Assembly: GCA_016715965.1 (NCBI GenBank)
Contig: JADJXG010000001.1
Location: forward strand, 512,501-576,500
DNA length: 64,000 nt
Direction of reading: 5' to 3'
Origin: Saprospiraceae bacterium
GTDB lineage: Bacteria > Bacteroidota > Bacteroidia > Chitinophagales > Saprospiraceae
In this document: piece after piece, positions 61,842-64,000 of the stretch
How the letters are laid out: every line of letters begins with the position of its first letter
Numbering within the stretch: position 1 is the stretch's first letter
Notes under the pieces: generated by a model
Database searches by the model: none
What the model was told of the DNA's origin: nothing
Seen by the model: only the letters and a program-made list of their open reading frames with translations
Made by a program: the position numbers and the translations under genes

Positions 61842-62477
61842 ATGGACTACAAAGATCTGAGAAAAGAGTATCTAAAGCACAGTCTTGAGCTTTCTGATTT
61901 GGATCCGGATCCCATCCTGCAATTCAAACGCTGGTTTCACGAAGCCATTCGCGCCAAAGTAGATGAGCCAAATGCCATGGTTTGTGCCACAGTCAGTAAA
62001 GAGGGTAAACCCTCTTGCAGGTATGTTTTATTAAAAGGCTTGAGGGAAAATCGATTTGTTTTTTTTACCAATTACAACAGCCGCAAAGGAATTGAATTGA
62101 CAGAAAATAAGTTTTGCAGTCTGGTCTTCTTCTGGAGGGAATTGGAAAGACAGGTGAGAGTTGAAGGGATGGCTGAAAAATCTACAGAAGAGTACTCCGA
62201 TGAATACTTCGAATCAAGGCCGTTGGGAAGCAGGATTTCCAGCCTGGTTTCTCCACAGAGTGCAATAATCCCTTCAAAAGCGGTATTGGAAGAAGAATTA
62301 AAAAAGTGGTCAGAACTGGATGCCGGACTGATCAAACGTCCGGTCCATTGGGGAGGTTTTGAAATTATTCCAGATCGAATGGAGTTCTGGCAAGGAAGAC
62401 AGGATCGTCTGCACGACAGGGTTTGTTACCAGAAAAAATTGGATTCCAGTTGGGAGCTCTTTCTCCTGGCACCTTGA
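61842..62477 (+). CDS. pdxH: Pyridoxamine 5'-phosphate oxidase
   Basis: The 211-residue FMN enzyme makes pyridoxal 5'-phosphate from pyridoxine or pyridoxamine phosphate. Diagnostic segments are PNAMVCATVSKEGKPSCRYV, FFTNYNSRKGIEL, LERQVRVEG, FESRPLGSRISSLVSPQS and the C-terminal HWGGFEIIPDRMEFWQG and RLHDRV. It may supply PLP for enzymes such as SerC. It is a single gene with a close promoter. Confidence 0.96.
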   Translation: MDYKDLRKEYLKHSLELSDLDPDPILQFKRWFHEAIRAKVDEPNAMVCATVSKEGKPSCRYVLLKGLRENRFVFFTNYNSRKGIELTENKFCSLVFFWRELERQVRVEGMAEKSTEEYSDEYFESRPLGSRISSLVSPQSAIIPSKAVLEEELKKWSELDAGLIKRPVHWGGFEIIPDRMEFWQGRQDRLHDRVCYQKKLDSSWELFLLAP

Positions 62478-62493
62478 GCATAAACCAAAACAC

Positions 62494-63390
62494 ATGAAAG
62501 AAAACAAAAAATCCAAAACGGATCAGAAAAAAGGCAAGGTCGTCAAATTTGAACCCTCAAATGATCAGGAGATAGGTTTGTTTGTCGAAGAAATCCTTCT
62601 CAATCACGAAGAAGATTTTAAGGAGGATTGTTTTTTTGAAGATATCATTGAAGCAGGCAGGGTCCTGTGGAATCTGGCCACTCTTCGGAAATTTCATCCC
62701 AAATTATTTTTGGATCTACTCCCGGAGGTGGAATTGGAGCTCGCCGAAATTGGATTGGTCAAATCCAAAATTCAGGAGATTTTGAAATTAAAAGAAACTA
62801 AATATTCCAGAGGAATTTATTTGGCTGATGAGGTGGAAATGTTGGATCCGGAAAATTCCAGTGCTCCAACAATTAAGGTCAACCTGATCAAAACAGAAAA
62901 TTTTGCAGAATTTTTGAAGTCCAGTGTGATCGAATACCCTGAATTATATATGTTTTTTGGAATTGAAGACGAAGACGCATACGATGGGTCCGAATATATG
63001 GAAGACGAAGATGACAGTATCCCGGGATACATGGACCGGTTTAACCTCGTTTTAATGCCAAGACCAAACTTTGTATTGTGGGCAGAAAAATGGCTGAACG
63101 AAAACAACAAAAAGTCACTTTTGGAGGCAAAGAGTTTTGCGATTTCAAGTGATTGGGACCAAACCCCGATGGATGATTTGATAGAAACATACTATCAAAA
63201 AATGATGGAAGTCATTCTGATGAGAATTACAGAGAAAAAGAACTGGCCCAAAAAACTCAGTCTTTCTCTTTTTTACGATTGGTTTGAATGCCATAAGACG
63301 GAAGTCACCTACGATCTGGAAAGCGATATGGTGCTTAAATTTGGAGAGGGCTACCCCGATGATTTTGACTTTGACGCGAGCCTGAATTGA
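62494..63390 (+). CDS. Acidic protein of unknown function
   Basis: The 298-residue soluble protein has a basic N-terminus (KENKKSKTDQKKGK) and a very acidic body rich in Glu and Asp (EDEDAYDGSEYMEDEDDSIP), mainly helical. No signal peptide or known domain was seen. ATG 62494 begins after pdxH with a 16-bp gap; upstream frame extension into pdxH is not expected. Function unknown. Confidence 0.75.
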   Translation: MKENKKSKTDQKKGKVVKFEPSNDQEIGLFVEEILLNHEEDFKEDCFFEDIIEAGRVLWNLATLRKFHPKLFLDLLPEVELELAEIGLVKSKIQEILKLKETKYSRGIYLADEVEMLDPENSSAPTIKVNLIKTENFAEFLKSSVIEYPELYMFFGIEDEDAYDGSEYMEDEDDSIPGYMDRFNLVLMPRPNFVLWAEKWLNENNKKSLLEAKSFAISSDWDQTPMDDLIETYYQKMMEVILMRITEKKNWPKKLSLSLFYDWFECHKTEVTYDLESDMVLKFGEGYPDDFDFDASLN

Positions 63391-63485
63391 TGGTCACTTG
63401 CCGGTTGTGAATGGTCCATTTTTGTGCAGCGCGGGAATAAAACTGAGCATATTGTAGAACGAGTTGATATAAGAAAAAAGAGCCT

Positions 63486-64000
63486 ATGCAAAAATTTATT
63501 CTTCATCCCCTCCTCTTTGCCTTTATTCTGATCCAACCGATGTTGGCTCAGGATTTTATTGAGAAAGAAAGTCGGCTGATCCTCGACGATCTGATTCAGC
63601 ATAGGCGGCATCTGCACCAGAATCCTGAACTCAGCAACAGGGAATTTAATACCGCCCAGTACGTTGCCAAGCACTTGCGCGAATACAATCTTGAAGTGAA
63701 GGAGGGGATTGCCCACACAGGCGTTGTTGGGATTTTAAAAACCAATCGACCCGGTCCCGTGATTGCGCTCCGGGCAGACATGGATGCCTTGCCTGTTGAA
63801 GAAAAATCAGGACTGCCCTTTGCCTCGCAATTAAAAACCAATTACAATGGCCAGGAAGTATCAGTAAGTCACGCCTGCGGTCATGATGCCCACGTCGCCA
63901 TCCTCCTGGGCACCGCCCAATTATTGGCCAAACACCGCCATCGGTTGAAAGGAACCATTGTTTTTATCTTTCAGCCAGCAGAAGAGGGACCTCCCGAAGG
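63486..64000 (+). CDS. M20-family amidohydrolase, secreted, 3' end beyond the window
   Basis: The visible 171 codons start MQKFILHPLLFAFILIQPML then AQ, a signal peptide. The M20D peptidase/amidohydrolase fold follows: HRRHLHQNPELSNREF, ALRADMDALPVEE, and the metal-binding segments SHACGHDAHVAILLGTAQLL and FQPAEEGPPEG. Members cut N-acyl amino acids or IAA-amino acid conjugates. The C-terminal part is outside the window. Confidence 0.93.
   Translation, partial: MQKFILHPLLFAFILIQPMLAQDFIEKESRLILDDLIQHRRHLHQNPELSNREFNTAQYVAKHLREYNLEVKEGIAHTGVVGILKTNRPGPVIALRADMDALPVEEKSGLPFASQLKTNYNGQEVSVSHACGHDAHVAILLGTAQLLAKHRHRLKGTIVFIFQPAEEGPPE

Overview
The window looks like a chromosomal segment of a Bacteroidota bacterium, most likely of the Saprospiria type. 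The supporting signs are four proteins with type IX secretion (T9SS) C-terminal sorting signals (one type B, three type A), several promoter-like TAnnTTTG -7 boxes with little sign of Shine-Dalgarno sites, AT-rich intergenic DNA, PorT-like outer-membrane barrels, LytS/LytTR signalling and the rpsF-rpsR-rplI cluster. No tRNA, rRNA, CRISPR array, phage or recognisable transposase was seen.

Layout. 0-5.7 kb: two tandem giant Cys-repeat surface proteins on the minus strand. 5.7-12.8 kb: serC, a YgjP-like peptidase, an ECF sigma / putative anti-sigma / acidic barrel unit, queG and two unknown membrane genes. 12.8-14.1 kb: a decayed stretch with remnants of an OmpR-type regulator and a metal-efflux adaptor, and a short cytochrome-like lipoprotein. 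14.1-28.0 kb: a cytochrome c maturation fusion (CcsBA) facing a compact six-gene operon: membrane cytochrome b, Fe-S/FAD oxidoreductase, 23-heme cytochrome, 58-heme cytochrome, outer-membrane barrel and OB-fold lipoprotein. 28-33 kb: a barrel, a cation antiporter, a DapB-like protein, a cupin and a secreted acetolactate-decarboxylase-like protein. 33-36 kb: two LytS-type kinases (one apparently degenerate) and a LytTR regulator. 36.3-39.3 kb: a T9SS metalloprotease whose signal peptide is encoded by an 8-bp tandem repeat that is out of frame in this copy, its lipoprotein partner, and a broken duplicate of both. 39.3-43 kb: a DUF4062-STAND-TPR protein and a serine hydrolase. 43-55 kb: mostly small metabolic and redox genes, with three copies of a 0.75-1.06 kb inverted-repeat element. 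55-64 kb: T9SS surface proteins, rlmI, the ribosomal protein cluster, pdxH and the start of an M20 amidohydrolase.

Main interest. The cytochrome operon encodes 81 canonical CxxCH sites in two proteins. Together with a bis-His membrane cytochrome, a flavin/Fe-S entry protein, a candidate porin and an adjacent haem-lyase gene, it reads as a complete inner-membrane-to-outside electron conduit. The 58-heme protein appears to have grown by adding 75-residue, three-heme modules: successive super-repeats hold 9, 9, 12 and 15 hemes. Two other findings deserve attention: the probable phase-variable switch in the metalloprotease, and the repeat family, which has matched terminal inverted repeats and 7-bp target duplications. 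All assignments come from reading the sequence only; no database search was run.
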